Shown in pieces: positions 1 through 12,195 of a stretch of DNA of 64,000 nt. Made by a program: the position numbers and the translations under genes. How positions within the stretch are numbered: the stretch's first letter is position 1; every line of letters begins with the position of its first letter. Location of the stretch: the NCBI RefSeq assembly GCF_035222375.1, contig NC_085887.1, positions 2,951,501 to 3,015,500 of the forward strand. Direction: 5' to 3'. This stretch comes from Podospora pseudocomata (Eukaryota; Ascomycota; Sordariomycetes; Sordariales; Podosporaceae). The notes under the pieces were generated by a model, which worked only from the letters and a program-made list of their open reading frames with translations, searched no databases and was not told the DNA's origin.

Positions 1-2089
1 CCCAGCCCCCATGCTAGGAATCAACCCATCCGTGATGTCTACCTTGGTCTCATACTTCTTCTCATTTTGCCTAATGAGCCTATATGCCAAGAAGCTCGAC
101 ACCAAGTCCTTGGTTTGCACAAACATCTTTTTCGGGTATCTTGCAAACCACCCAACTAAATGGTTTTGGCAGTCCGGATTAGTATTCGACACCAGCCCCA
201 CAATCCGTTTGATAATACCCGAATGTCTCCCAGAGGTGGGACTAGAACCTCGCAGTGGGTCGTTGCTCTGTGTCGAACCTGCGCTGCCAGGGTGCTCAAA
301 CTCTCCAGAGTAGGGCTTATAGTCTCCGTGCAGCAAGGGATTTCCAGCAATGATCATGATGAACCGCAGGTCATCGGGGCTAACAATGGGCCTTCCTGGT
401 CTTTTGAGCATCGTCTCGCAGGCTTTGAGAAGAGTCCGTTGGGCGTGCTCCTGTCCAATGAGAATCTCGGTCTCGAGCTCCATGAGCGTGGCGTGTGGAG
501 CAGCCAGGTCTGGGTCTTCTTCTACCAAGCTCGAATACACCTCCGGCCATGAACGAGCAGCCTCCGTGACAGCCGAATACCACTCTTCTAAATCCGCCCA
601 TTCCAAGCGAGGACTCCGCGAGCTGACTATGGACTGTCCGTTTTGGCTTTTATTAGAGCTCGACCTTCCAGGGACAACATCCTCCTGCCCACCTGTCCAC
701 CAAGAACCGTTCTCTGCAAAGTTGCCCAAGAGTAATAGCTTCGCATCTAAGTCAACGATGGGCTGGGGGTTGACAGTTGGCTGCGATCCCCTGCGGTGTT
801 CGATGTGGTCGACTGATTGTTTCCGTACATCCTCTACTGTAGGACGATGCCGATGCCCTCGGTACGATGTGAATGACGAGTTCAAACAGTGAAACGAAGT
901 AAAGCAAGAGACAATGTAGTCTTCAAGTGGGCGAAATATTCTCCTGGCTTCACCACCTGGACTTGGGGGTTGAGGTGTATACTGATGAGATGGTTGCTGC
1001 GGGAAAACCTCTTGGAGAGCAGGTCGTTTCTCAGGGTATGAAGCGGATATGGTATTGGGGACAGTGTTGGACCAACTAGGCTGTCGGCGGTGCTGACTAA
1101 GATCCCGGGACCTGCTGGGTATCGGCTGGGCCCTACGACTAGGGCTCCCAGAGCTTGGTGGCCGCACCATGAGATAGGGCTCCGAGAAGTTGCCCGAGTT
1201 GAGGTTTCCTTCAGTTGAATTGTTGAAGAACGGATTTGTGGATGGCTCGCGAGGTGGACTGAGAGCCTCGGGCTGTGGGTTTCTCAGAGCAGCTGCCAAG
1301 AAAGCGTACAGACACTGAGAAATCAATGACTGTGTGTGTTCGAGAGAAATAGTACCGTCTACAGCAAGTCAGCAACAGCAACGGAAAGATGTAAACGGTC
1401 TCCTTACCAGACGACAATGTTGGCCGCCGGTCAGGTGAGGCGCCTGGCCCCCGTGAATGATCCCGTCTATTTTCCCGGTTATGATCATGGCCACGATCTC
1501 GGTCCCTTAGTAGTGGCTGCAAGTCATTGATAGTGAGGCAGATGGTGCACTTGAATACATGTAGGTCCCTCGGCCATCGTACAAGCGACCCGCACGTCAT
1601 GCAATTGCCCGTCGAGTAATCCCTGCTGCCACCCGAAGAGCCGTTGCGGTGACCACGGCTCGGTGGGGGTCTTCCTCGAAACTTCGGCAGAGGTCCGGCG
1701 TCGAGACCGGACTCAGAATCGGACTCGTGTTCGGGGCGGGTCATGGGGCCCGATTTCTTCTTCTTGATTGAAAAGAGTGACGGGAATGGATGGCTCATGG
1801 AGCGTGTATGACGGGGTCTTTGTGCGTTGCGCGAAGGGTGTAAGTCTTCATCGGACGAGCTGGACTCGATTTGGCACTGCTGCAGGTTCTCCCAGGCCTC
1901 TAACTCGGGCACTCGAGAAGCGCTTCGATATCGGCTCCTTTCGCGGTTACTGCTACCATGACCGCTTGTAGACCCGGGCTGAAGATGCTGACGAGCATTC
2001 GCTGGTGATCGAGCTTGATTCGAAGCCGTTGCGGGGTCGCGTGGACGCAGAAAGGCAGAAGAGCCCACTTCGTTGGGCCAGGGAGCCAT
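1..2089 (-). CDS. Hul4-type HECT E3 ubiquitin ligase, N-terminal part (runs off left edge)
   Basis: Exons 1408..2089 and <1..1358, joined over a 49-bp intron (donor GTAAGG, acceptor GTAG). About 680 residues are visible; the catalytic HECT domain would lie beyond position 1 and is not seen. After a Ser/Arg-rich, likely disordered N-terminus there is a zinc-ribbon pattern with Cys at about 163, 166, 181 and 184 (MTCGSLVRWPRDLHVFKCTIC). The last ~90 residues (IIKRIVGLVSNTNPDCQNHL and the following WFARYPKKMF) match my memory of the helical region ahead of HECT in fungal Hul4-like ligases (S. pombe Mug30 family). The start is the ATG at 2089. Expected role is to transfer ubiquitin to substrates. 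The family is inferred from these two blocks; the missing C-terminus would settle it. Confidence 0.72.
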
Positions 2090-5000
2090 GATGACGGCGA
2101 GACCTTCTGCTGATCAACTTCAAGCCTGGGCAGCAGAAACAACCAAAGCAAATAGGTCACAGTATCAGCAAGATAGCAGGTTGCGCCTTCACCTCTTGTT
2201 GTTTTTTGAGAGCCCCACAGAATCCCCGGCTCTTTCCTTTGAGGGGCAATATCAGGCGGGTTGGAGAAACCGTCACTGGCACGGGGGGGTGGCGTGACTG
2301 CAGTTATTCAACTGAAAATGGAAGGGAGATGGAGGCCACGATGGTTTTGTTGCCTCCTGCCTCCTTTCCTTTGATGAAGGTCAAGAGCAAGATGAAAAGT
2401 CCGAGACTGCCGGGCCAAGGTCACTCTGCGTTCCCAAAGCACGAAAGTCAACAATAAGAGAATCGAAGTCGGCAGTCGGCAACGGTGGAACACTGATTAC
2501 GTTGCGTGGTAGCGCGTGTCGTTGGGAGATGGCAATGACGATGGTGTATATAGAAAGAAAGCCACCCACGACAGGAACAAGCGCCATTCGGTAGGTTGCG
2601 ACAAAACGAACGAGGGCTGGAGGAGGAGAAGAGGAGAGGTCTCGGCCAGCTCTGGCATTCAAATCAATCACAGCCCAGCTTGAACTGCGCTGAAACGACC
2701 CAAGGCCTGTATTACCACTGACCAGTCCAACAGAAGCGACCGTATCCACCAACATCCAGAAAAAGCAGCTTCAGAGAGGCTCTGGGGATCTGCAACAGGC
2801 TCACACCCAAGGCCGTTGGCATTGATGAATACGAGTCAACCCCTGCGCCGACCATTTGGCGCCAGCGCTCAAACTATGGTTCACCCACCCCGCCACACTC
2901 CATTCCACCAGCCACATGTTGACAGCCACAGCATCATTGCAACACTAACCCCAGCCAAACCTGAAAGCTCGGGCCGTGCCGGTCCATCCCGTGTGGATCG
3001 ACAGGTCAGACCAAATTCGACTTCACCTCTGGTCAGTCGAAACAGAGTGCGCTGGATTGAGCAACATTGCGAGCTTCTGCATGGTTCGGCGCCTCATGTT
3101 CAAATGACGTTCTCGTAGGTTCGTGTTCCCACAAAGCCCACGCACCAAAAGCAATCCCTTTGGCTGGGATTCACTTGATGGAACCTCGAGCATCTCGGGG
3201 TTCAAGCCTAGGGCGTGAAGAAGTCGGCGAGGGTATTGGAATCCAAGACTCCTGGAGCCCACTGCCTCGCGAGGCCTTCAACAGGAGGTCAGCAACAGCC
3301 ACAATGGTTGACATGCCGCATGCTTTGACAACGAACCCCCTTCTTTTCTCTGCAACACAAATCAGGATTGAAACCTCAAAAAAAAGACTACTAAGCAGCC
3401 CAGAGCAAACACCAAGCATTGACAGTCAAGGCGTAGTCTCTGAATAGTTGACTGGACGTCTAGTGTCTGGCATTCAAAAGGTAGACACATCCTTGGTTTG
3501 GGTGTTTGGATGGTGGATAAAGGCCGGCTGGAGTTGGAATGTCAACATGCTGTCTGATCTGCGACATTTGGGCCCAGCTGCACCGTCATTTGTCCTAGGG
3601 GTAGTACGTACCTAGGTACCTACCTGTCTTTACATGAGGAGGGCTTGTGATTTTCCATCCTTTCTCTTATTGTCTTTGAAACACTCCCTGCCTACCTACC
3701 TACTCCAAGCTTCGAACAAGTCATTTGCCCTAAATGGTACAGCTTGGGTCTGACGCCTTGGCCGATATTCAAGGAAACTCTGCGTCTGACACCGCCGTTC
3801 AAAACAACCTCTTGACGCAGACATACTCGGTCACGATACAAATACCTCACGATTAATAACTGTCTCCCAGCATGCTATGATTCACCAACAAGGCCCCTGG
3901 CTCTACTTTTTGATTTCCAGTCAGCTCATTCAAGACATCGGCGCGAATCGAAAAGCGCCCCTAAACCCTCACCTCAGGAACCTCACCGCAACCCAATCAT
4001 CCAGCGACAGCCCAGTCTCGTTTCACAACCCTCACTCGGTTCCAACTCAGGCAGCATCTTGGCCCTCATCTGCCCATTCTGTCAAGTGGCCGCGTCCGCC
4101 CTCAAACTGTGTGGGTGGATCAAAAGACTGCTGAGATCCATGTGGTTTGCCTTGTCCCACCCTGTGTAGAATCTGCAGCAAGGCACCCCGTCCCTTGTAA
4201 TCGACACACACCGCTAAACTTCTTCGCCACATTCTCTACATAAACCACCTAATCATGTCGCAACGATTGTCGTCGAGGATATGAAGGCCCCTAACTATGG
4301 ACCAAAGGAAAGAAAAGAAGCTCGATAGTAGTGTGCGGACAAGGCAGTAATATCGGAAAATGGCCCGGATACTGAGAATGTTGAGAGTTTCGGGCGGTTG
4401 GCTTGGCTAAATAAAGATGGTGGGATATCTGGTAGTAGGAGTGAAATTCATTTGTTATAGATAAACAGGTAAAAACGGTTTCTAAGTCGGAAAGGCGGTT
4501 GCATGGGTATCCAAGGTGATAGAGGACTTCATTGTTACCTTGGGGGGGCTTTCGTTGGCGTGGTCACTGGCTACGTTGATTTCATTGAACCCAAATTATT
4601 GTCCACATCGTAAACCTCAGACCGATGTCACTAACTACATTGTTGCCCAGTTTCATAGACGGTGGGAGAATATCAGTCACCTAGCCTAGAGGTTAGAATA
4701 TCGTATCGGGGCTTCTTCCAAGGCAAGCAAGTCTCATCAAGAAGACCGCGGCATGTCATGAGGCCTGCTTAAGAAAAACATCACAACGATGAGCAACCTG
4801 GCCTTGCATGTTTGAGGTGAAACGTGGAAAGGATACTACTGGATTGTTTATACTTGTTTGGTAAGAGCAAAGCATCAATTGATGTATCAAGGTAGTCAGA
4901 CTTTGCAGTCCCCTGCGCAGCAATAAGTTCATGAAAGGTTTTCCGACAGTGGGCGGGGTCATGTTTCTTCTTGTTCTGAGTTCATGATACTCTGCTTTTT

Positions 5001-5596
5001 TCCTTCGGATGTTGAACATACTTGATAAATCAGGTCCAACGACAACAGTGAGCAACAGGTCAGTAGCGTGCGTGGGCATTCATCACCATGTCCTTCAACG
5101 GAACAACACTCTGTTGAGTTCCGCGTAGGTGAGTGGTCATGGCACGAATCATATCTCGCTCCCTACCTCATAACCTAGGTATGAGAGCTTCCAAATAAGG
5201 TACACGGGCTAACACAATAGGCGGCAGAGGACAACACGACAGAGGGAAAGTCTCAGCGAAACTGCATAATTCAAACAGTACACAACGATCACAGCGACTT
5301 GAAGTTGTCAGTCAAGAATAATGTGTGCAAAGCCGGCGAGCAAACCAATTTCATTGCAGACCCAAACACCCCTCCCGAGCTTTTGGCCCTTGCGCTTGGA
5401 GAAAAACGCTTCAACTAAACCAGACATCTCCAAATTCGAATTTTGAAACTTATTACACGTCTTTGGGGGGGCTACTTGTCTTTCGACTTGGCATACTTTA
5501 TATACACGCTGTCTGTTTGTTTCCTATCTCCATGCTTGCTTAGAGTATCACCAGAATCGAACAATTTCTTCATACCTTGCCTACACCTGCTCTTCA
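2090..5596. other. Gene-poor intergenic region (3.5 kb)
   Basis: This lies between the 5' end of the HECT ligase and the 3' end of the acyltransferase. Short open frames exist on both strands but none shows a recognisable domain, a credible intron structure or coding-like codon use. The part next to 2089 must contain the ligase promoter and leader. TACC/TAGGTA-type short repeats occur at 3604-3625, 3691-3706 and 5173-5181. Confidence 0.6.
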
Positions 5597-7226
5597 CTAC
5601 GCCACTTTATCCATTCCCCTCAAATCAACCCCATCCACCCCCCTGAACTCAAACCACTCCCCCCATTCCTTATCCCCCACCAACCTCCCCACCGCCTCCT
5701 CCTCACTCCCCCCAGCAAAAACCACAAACTCAATCCCCTCCTCCTCATCCCCTTTCACTCCCGCTCTCGAAGGGTAAACCACAACCCCCCCCTGGTCAAT
5801 ACTATCCACCAAATGCCTATACGCCACCAACTTCGTCCTCCCCCCCTTTCCAAACCCCCAATCCCCCCCAAGCAACCCCCCAACATCCCTATGATCAGTA
5901 ATATACACCCCTCCCTCCGGTAACTCATCCAACATGATACTCAGTCCCACCTTATCCACCGCCTTCCCCATCTCCCGTATCATCCCATCCAAAACCCCAT
6001 TCTCCAACGTGACAATCCCCTGCGTCATCTCCCTTACATACAACGCCAGCCTCCCCAAACTCCAACCACTGACAACATCCCCCACCGTCGGCTGCACCAC
6101 CCCCGCCGGCGGGGAAACTGAGAGAGGGCAGCCGATGCAATTGAACTGATGCCCTGGATGCAAAGGGGGTGACAACCTCGGGCGGAGGTTGATAGTGTGC
6201 GTATAAAACGGGACGGTAGCTGGGTCGAGGTCGAGGGGGGAGAGCCGCATGAAACTGCGGAGGAGCAAGGCGGCGAGGCTGTCAAAGGTTGAGATCCATG
6301 CGTTGGGGTGGGAGCTGGACAGGTCGGATGAGGCGAGGGATTTCAATGCTGCGGCTTTGGAGGCGGGGAGGTGGAATAGCAGTGAGACGCCTTTCTTGGT
6401 TGGGTCAGGGGGGGTGTACACCTGGGGTTGGATCGGTTTGTCTGATGATGGGGGGGTGGTTGAGGGCGGGTTGAGAGCTGAGTTGTCCAGGCAGCTGAGG
6501 GGGAAAGGGGGTATAGGCCTAGAGCGAGACAGGGCTTGGCAGATCTTGGAGAGCTGGGTCGTGTAACCCACCCAGCCGATGACGTCGTTGGCGAAGTGGT
6601 GGTGGTGCATGTTCAAGATGAAGCCTCCCCGGATGAAGTTGAGCTTGTAGGCTGAGATGACGGGGTTGTTGGATGGGTGGGCTGGAGGGTGGCAGCCGTA
6701 AGTCTGGACATTGTCAGTCACGGTCATGAAAACAACCTACCCAAAAAGGGACAGGACTCACCATGCCAGGGATACTCCAAACCTTCAAATCCCCCAACAA
6801 CACACCCCTAAAGTGCTTCTCCTCCAACTCGTCCATACTCGGGTACTTCTTCCCATCTGCTGCCTCCTCCGAGCCAAGATGCTGAACATCAAACCTGACC
6901 GTGTCCCCCTTCCTCCTCACATACTGCAGCTCGCCCGGCTTCTCAGGGTTTCTCTCAAGTCTCCCAACCAGATGCCGGACCTGAGAAAACATGTGCTCAA
7001 ACCCCGCCTTCAAGGTCTCAACAACCCGGATATTATCCTCCTCTGTGGCAGCAGCTGGAGAAGAGAACCGGAAGAACAAGGCATAGTTGTTGTACGTCTG
7101 CGGCATAAAGTAATCCAATACGCCCACAGGTCGGCGTTCAACCTCGGGGTCATCCTCCCAGTTGGCAGGATGAAGGTTGTAGGTCTGGTAAGGTGGTGGT
7201 TGAGAGGGTGGTGACAATGATCCCAT
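5597..7226 (-). CDS. BAHD-like acyltransferase (fungal transferase family, trichothecene 3-O-acetyltransferase type)
   Basis: Exons 6762..7226 and 5597..6703 with a 58-bp intron give 523 aa. Start is the ATG at 7226 (MGSLSPPSQPPPYQTY). The acyl-transfer motif HxxxD is present as HFAND, about residues 191-195, preceded by a run of histidines. Near the C-terminus DWGFGKG stands where the family has its DFGWG structural motif. Length suits the PF02458 family, which moves acyl groups from acyl-CoA to hydroxyl or amine acceptors. The acceptor cannot be told from sequence. No polyketide synthase, terpene synthase or other secondary-metabolism gene is adjacent, so it looks like a stand-alone enzyme. 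The 3' half is strongly G-rich on the coding strand. The family is fairly sure, the substrate unknown. Confidence 0.85.
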
Positions 7227-8399
7227 TGTCAAAGTCGTCGTTGATATGCGGAAAGTCTCAGAGGAAAAAGAATGAAAGCAATGAATTAGAAGCCTGGTAA
7301 GGTAACGAAAGGCTCAAGCCAAAAGGGTGAATGTCAAAAGAATTTATACCATAACACACCTCCCCATCCCCCCCCCTTTTCTCTCAACCACCTTCCCTAT
7401 CAGAGAAGAAAAGACCTTGCATCTTCCTACCCATCCCACCCACCCTGAAGTTGTCGTTATCGCCAAGTAGGTCCCCACCTTCCTTCCTCACTTCTTGCAA
7501 GCCAACAGCTTCAAGTACTGCGTATACACGGCATAAAAGATCGGCAAAGGCCCACGCACCTTCCTCGAGAACAAAAAGCGCCTCGCATTCCCATGATACA
7601 GCTTTGTATTACCTGACTTGGTGATTAACCACATCAATAAGCCCAGCGGGGATGTGACAAGGATGAATCATACCCACGTAGTGTGTGCCGATGTAAGCAG
7701 AGCAGCGACATCCATGATTGGGCGATCAACACACCATCCGTTGGGGGTTGCGTCCCGGCGTATCAGTGCGTATTTGATGACTGAACCGGGCTGAAGTGGG
7801 CTTTTCGTGCGTATAAACTATATGGCTCGTAGTCAGCAATAAAGACAAAAAAGTCTGAAAGAGTAACATGTAGGTCGATCTGTGTCCGCCGTGGCTCGGA
7901 AAAGTGTGCCGGGCTATCTGATTGTCCCTGTTGTCAGTTTGTCATCCACCCTCTCTTCTATCAGACACAACCACCCTGAGCAGACACAACACCCTCCACT
8001 CGGCCAGTTGATTACATGTAAAACAGTGGTTTGAGCCAAGTTAACCCTGGAAAGTACTTGTAAACGTACATGGGTATAATGTGTACAATCCTCCTACAAA
8101 AACGCCTCGGGATTCCTATGTCTGGAATCCCATGCTTCCATGATGCACATGCAGACTCCATCCCCAATGCTGTTACAGTCATCTCCAACAGTAGTTAGAC
8201 CTCCTACACAGAACCACCCGCTTTGCCTTCTACCATATGCCATTGACGAAATCAAAACGCCTCCCTCCACGCTTACGTGACCATACGCTCCTTGCCATGC
8301 CCTTCATGCAGCTGTCGCTGGAATCATGTGTTGTCTATAGGGTGTATGTACGCTATGCCGCTCAATAATGAACAAAAAAGTCAAATGTACTCCGGAAAC
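7227..8399. other. Intergenic region (1.2 kb)
   Basis: Holds the acyltransferase promoter (TATA-like box near 7341) and the 3' flank of the DUF2293 gene. I see no gene, RNA or repeat in it. Confidence 0.6.
7341..7348 (-). promoter_or_regulatory. TATA-like box of acyltransferase gene
   Basis: TATAAATT on the minus strand, about 115 bp upstream of the ATG at 7226. Position and sequence fit a core promoter element; no transcript data. Confidence 0.4.
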
Positions 8400-11191
8400 T
8401 TAATCGATCGCGATTATTTCGTCATGTCTTGGGACTCGCCGCACAAAGCGTGGCTGTTGATTTTCAGCGCCAGGATACGCCATGGGAGCAGCCGTTCCAT
8501 AGGGCTGATGCGGGCGGTCAGCTTCATATGTGGCGACTTGGTCGTAACTGTGTAAGGTAGTGTCAGTATTGGGACCAGGCAGTAGAATCGAGTTTGTACT
8601 AACCCTGGACGAGCTGGGTAATATTGATACCCAACAACACGTTCCTGGCGCTCCGATCGCTGCGGCAGACGGATGAAATCAGCTTGCTCATAGACTGGAA
8701 CACGGCCAGCATGCTCTTGTAAGTAGCCTGGCCTTTCGACAGCCATAACTCGCTCGTATCGCCGGGACGGATGATTGACAGGCACAGGGCGTGCGTCAAA
8801 TTCGCCCGTGTCAACCGGAATTGGGCTCAGCTCATGTCGCCTTGGGAAGTTGTTGGAGAGGCGAACAATCTCTATAAAATCTCCTCGCAAACGGTCCATG
8901 GGCTGATTCCTATCCTCATCAAACCGACTATCATGCCTCACAGTATCCATAGGAACAGCTGGGCGAACATCGGCAGTCCCTCTGACGGTGTAAGAACGAC
9001 CGGCGGGCTGTGGACGTATACGCTCTGCCCAATGATGCGGCGTAGGCGCTGAGGGGCCTTCAATGTAGATGGGACGGGCTTCCGACCTACGGACTAGCCC
9101 GCTGTCCTCGACATAAATGGGTCTTGCCTCTGACCTAAGGTGCGCCACGCCATCATGGCGTGGAACAATATCCTGGTATGTTGTTAAGCGGTGCAAACTC
9201 GAATCAGCAGGTCCGCCGGGCATCCAGTTCTGTTCAGACCGGGGAGGTAGTCTGACGAAGCCTTCCTCACCGCCCGGTGTCCGGTATCCGCGCGCCTCAG
9301 TGGGCCTGCTGTAGGAGTCTTCAGCTCGATGTGTCATGTATCCCATCGGAGCAGACTCAAACGCGGAGGGATGTTGCTTCGCAGTGAGTCGTGAGGGAGA
9401 GGCAGGCTCGATCGACTGTAAAACATGCTCTTTGGGTTCCTGGCTGTGATAGTGACTCGCCCGGTCACCCTGACGGTCAGGATAGGCATGAGACCCAACT
9501 ATAGGTCCACGTTCATTCTCAACTGCAATCCTGTAAGGGCGTGGCGCCTCTGGAGCATGACTACCGGTGGCAGTAGAGATACGCTGCGCTACATCCGTGT
9601 AGCCAGGCCGGCTCACAGCCTCTTGGAACCCGTTGTGGAGGTCGAAGGGAGTTTGAGAATAATATACCCGCTCCTGTGGACTGCGAGCTGTAGAAAGATC
9701 AGATCCCAACCGAGTTGGATATTCGAGGCGTAACGGGCCACGGCTGGCAGACCTACCATTGGCCATTGGAGCTGCAGAAGTTACGGATTCTTCTGGTGCA
9801 CGTCGTTGACGCTCCACAGCCTCATTCCAAGCCACGTCGCGGGCCGCTTGATAGCGACTGAACCCGCGCTGTGCCCACTTGGCAGCTTTGCGATCTTTCT
9901 GTTGAGTCTTCTTGATGGCGCTGCGCTCTGGGTGGGCCACGCGGGGACCAAAGTCCCCGCGAGGCTGCTCAGCAACCTGTCGAACCGCAGGGTGGGCGGC
10001 AGTTTGGTTCTGTCGTAATTGCGCAGCTCGGATGGAGGGAGGCACCCAGTTCGCCTCCGCTTGGTCTTCATCGTCCGCCACCGAGGTATCAGACGAATCA
10101 TCCTCGTCGTCATCTTCATCATCATCCTCATCGTCGCTCTCAGAATCGGAGATCACGATGACCTCGTACAGAATCTCATCGAGCTGGTCTCGTCCTGTCT
10201 CCTCATCTCCTCGCCACTTGACGAGGTAGTCGAGGCAGAGGGACTCGACGGCTTTTCTCGCATTGACCCAAGATGTCTCTTTGAGCAGCTTATCATACCG
10301 AGTATGGTTATGGCGGATATGGGCCAATACAGCGAGCTGAACTCGGCGTGACAAGGTTATGTCGGCAGCAAGGCCAACCGGAATAGAGTCTTTGCCCTGT
10401 GCGACCCTCGACTGTCTAGGAGTGAGTTTGGGTTGTTGAGCCAGCAATGGTAATGTACCTACCTTGTTAAACGCATGATCCAGAATCATCTGGCGGTCGG
10501 TATGAGGAATGCGCGGAAACAGATCTCTTATAGCTGCGTCAGCTTGCTTGGTGATGTCTTCTTGTCTCTCCGGGATGGGTTCAGGAAGGCCCAGCTGAGT
10601 ACTGGTACCAACCAGCTGATCATCCCCAAGAGTTTTGCGAGCTTCTTCCACAATTGACTCCCGGAAGTGGTGGCCCACACGGTTGAGGTGAAAGCTTAAG
10701 GCTGCCGAGAATACACCATTCATGGACTAGAGATTCGTCAGAACTGGAAACGTGGGAAGCTTGTGTTATTGACAAACCGTCACGATGAAGATCATAGCAT
10801 CGCGCTCTCGAGACAGCTCCTTACAGAGAGTCGTCAGGGCGGGGTTCCCAATAGGAACAAATTCCATGCCCGGGGGAGGTTGTCGGTTTTGGGTGAACTG
10901 TTCTTGGTTAGTGTCCAGGACGATGCGAGACAGCGAGCGAGCGAGCGAGCCGCGTGATCCAGTTACCTCGAATTCGAGCCTCTTCTTTTTGTTCTTGTTC
11001 TCGACGGCCTCGTACCATGTCTTGTACTTCTTGCTGAGCTGTGGCTTGTCAGGAATAGCAACCAAACCTGGGGGCAGAGGGGCCGCCCAATCCACAGGAT
11101 TTCCTTTGCGATCTTTCTTATGCCTGCTCTTGGCATGAGTTCCGGTGGGAGCCGTCGCAACAGCGCCCTTCTTCTTCTTATCCCTGCCCAT
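8400..11191 (-). CDS. DUF2293 domain protein with acidic stretch
   Basis: Five exons: 10967..11191, 10778..10897, 10463..10726, 8604..10411 and 8400..8547, giving 854 aa. Introns are 69, 51, 51 and 56 bp; all junctions keep frame. Start is ATG 11191 (MGRDKKKKGAVATAPTGTHA). A lysine-rich N-terminus is followed by a conserved fungal block with WAAPLPPGLVAIP and PPPGMEFVPIGNPALTTLCK. The DUF2293 region is about residues 170-285 (LSRRVQLAVLAHIRHNHT, YLVKWRGDEETGRDQLDEIL). A run of Asp/Glu follows at 292-322, then about 500 residues of low-complexity, Arg/Pro-rich sequence with two copies of SEARPIY. The function of DUF2293 proteins is unknown to me; basic head, acidic stretch and disordered tail suggest a nuclear or nucleic-acid-linked role (inference). 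The 51-bp intron at 10412..10462 is also open in frame, so an unspliced reading cannot be excluded. Confidence 0.8.
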
Positions 11192-12195
11192 GATGACTAG
11201 TAGTATCTTATCAGGTTGGCATGGCACTCGCAATAGATCGTTCCTTGGGCGGTCGAAATGCAGCCAGAAAACGCCGTCGAACCAGCCACAATAGAGGTGG
11301 AATAGGCTGGGTCAGGCACCAAAGCGACGCTTTTTCTTTACTCAAGAAAGGACAGCGGGGTCTTCACGCAGTGATGACCCAGCTGATTGCTTGCAAAAGA
11401 TTAAAAGACGTGCGCGCCGCGAAATGCCGGTGAAAGACAGAAAAGAAAAAAATACGACTTGGAAGCGAAAACACCTGCTGGAGAGCGCCGAGGAGATAGA
11501 TACTGGCGATAGGAGCCAGGCGACAATATCCACAGCCACTGTTGGGTGCTCCGGGAAAAACAGCAGTAGGTTCAGTGGGCGCGCCCTACAATGTCGCCAA
11601 TGAACTCGAACGCAGGGAGCAACCTGAGCTGAAGAGCAACAAGCAGTAAAGCGCTAGAAATAATTCTCACAGAGGCCGGGCACGATCATGAAAACTCTGC
11701 GGCAGCAGTCGCGATGCACCGCTCTTGCTGAGACTGGAGACTGGAGACGGGAGACGGGAGACGGATGGAAGAGAAGGACTGGGAATGGGTGCGTCACCCC
11801 TCGAGAGAAATGTAGAAGCGACGGAACCCCTCTGGCGGGATGTGGCTGGGTTGGGCCCCCACAGCCCGCAACGCCACACTAAGATCGGAGCAGCCACAAC
11901 TCTCTTTGCACTTCACCACTTTGATGGTCGAAGCTGATTGGTCTGGTCCAGATTAAGCGCCCTCCTTATTACTCTGCATCTTGGTGTAATCCAAAGCCTG
12001 CGTCCTCAACTCTGGCTCGGATAAACTGCGTGGTGTTTCTTTGAGGACCGGTGAGGACGACAATAGGTGTTTGACCGTGGCGGTTTCTTGTCTGCATTTA
12101 TAGGCGTCTGCAGTCTTGCATTCTCTAGGGCACTCCTCTCAACCTCTCTTTTTCTTGACAACCTAAGACAACAATCATCGACCACCATTCTCACA
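11192..12195. other. Divergent promoter region, DUF2293 gene / DHX35 gene
   Basis: About 1 kb between two start codons on opposite strands. It must carry both promoters. An in-frame upstream ATG for the helicase lies at 12067. A GGAGACGGGAGAC-type short direct repeat occurs near 11741-11763. No gene is seen. Confidence 0.6.

Noticed and set aside
2381-2755. 124-codon minus-strand frame upstream of the HECT ligase
   Set aside because: Has one hydrophobic stretch but no recognisable family; may be leader or chance.
12067-12195. Upstream in-frame ATG for the DHX35 gene
   Set aside because: The extra 43 residues are hydrophobic and leader-like; DHX35 proteins begin close to MADFDLG.
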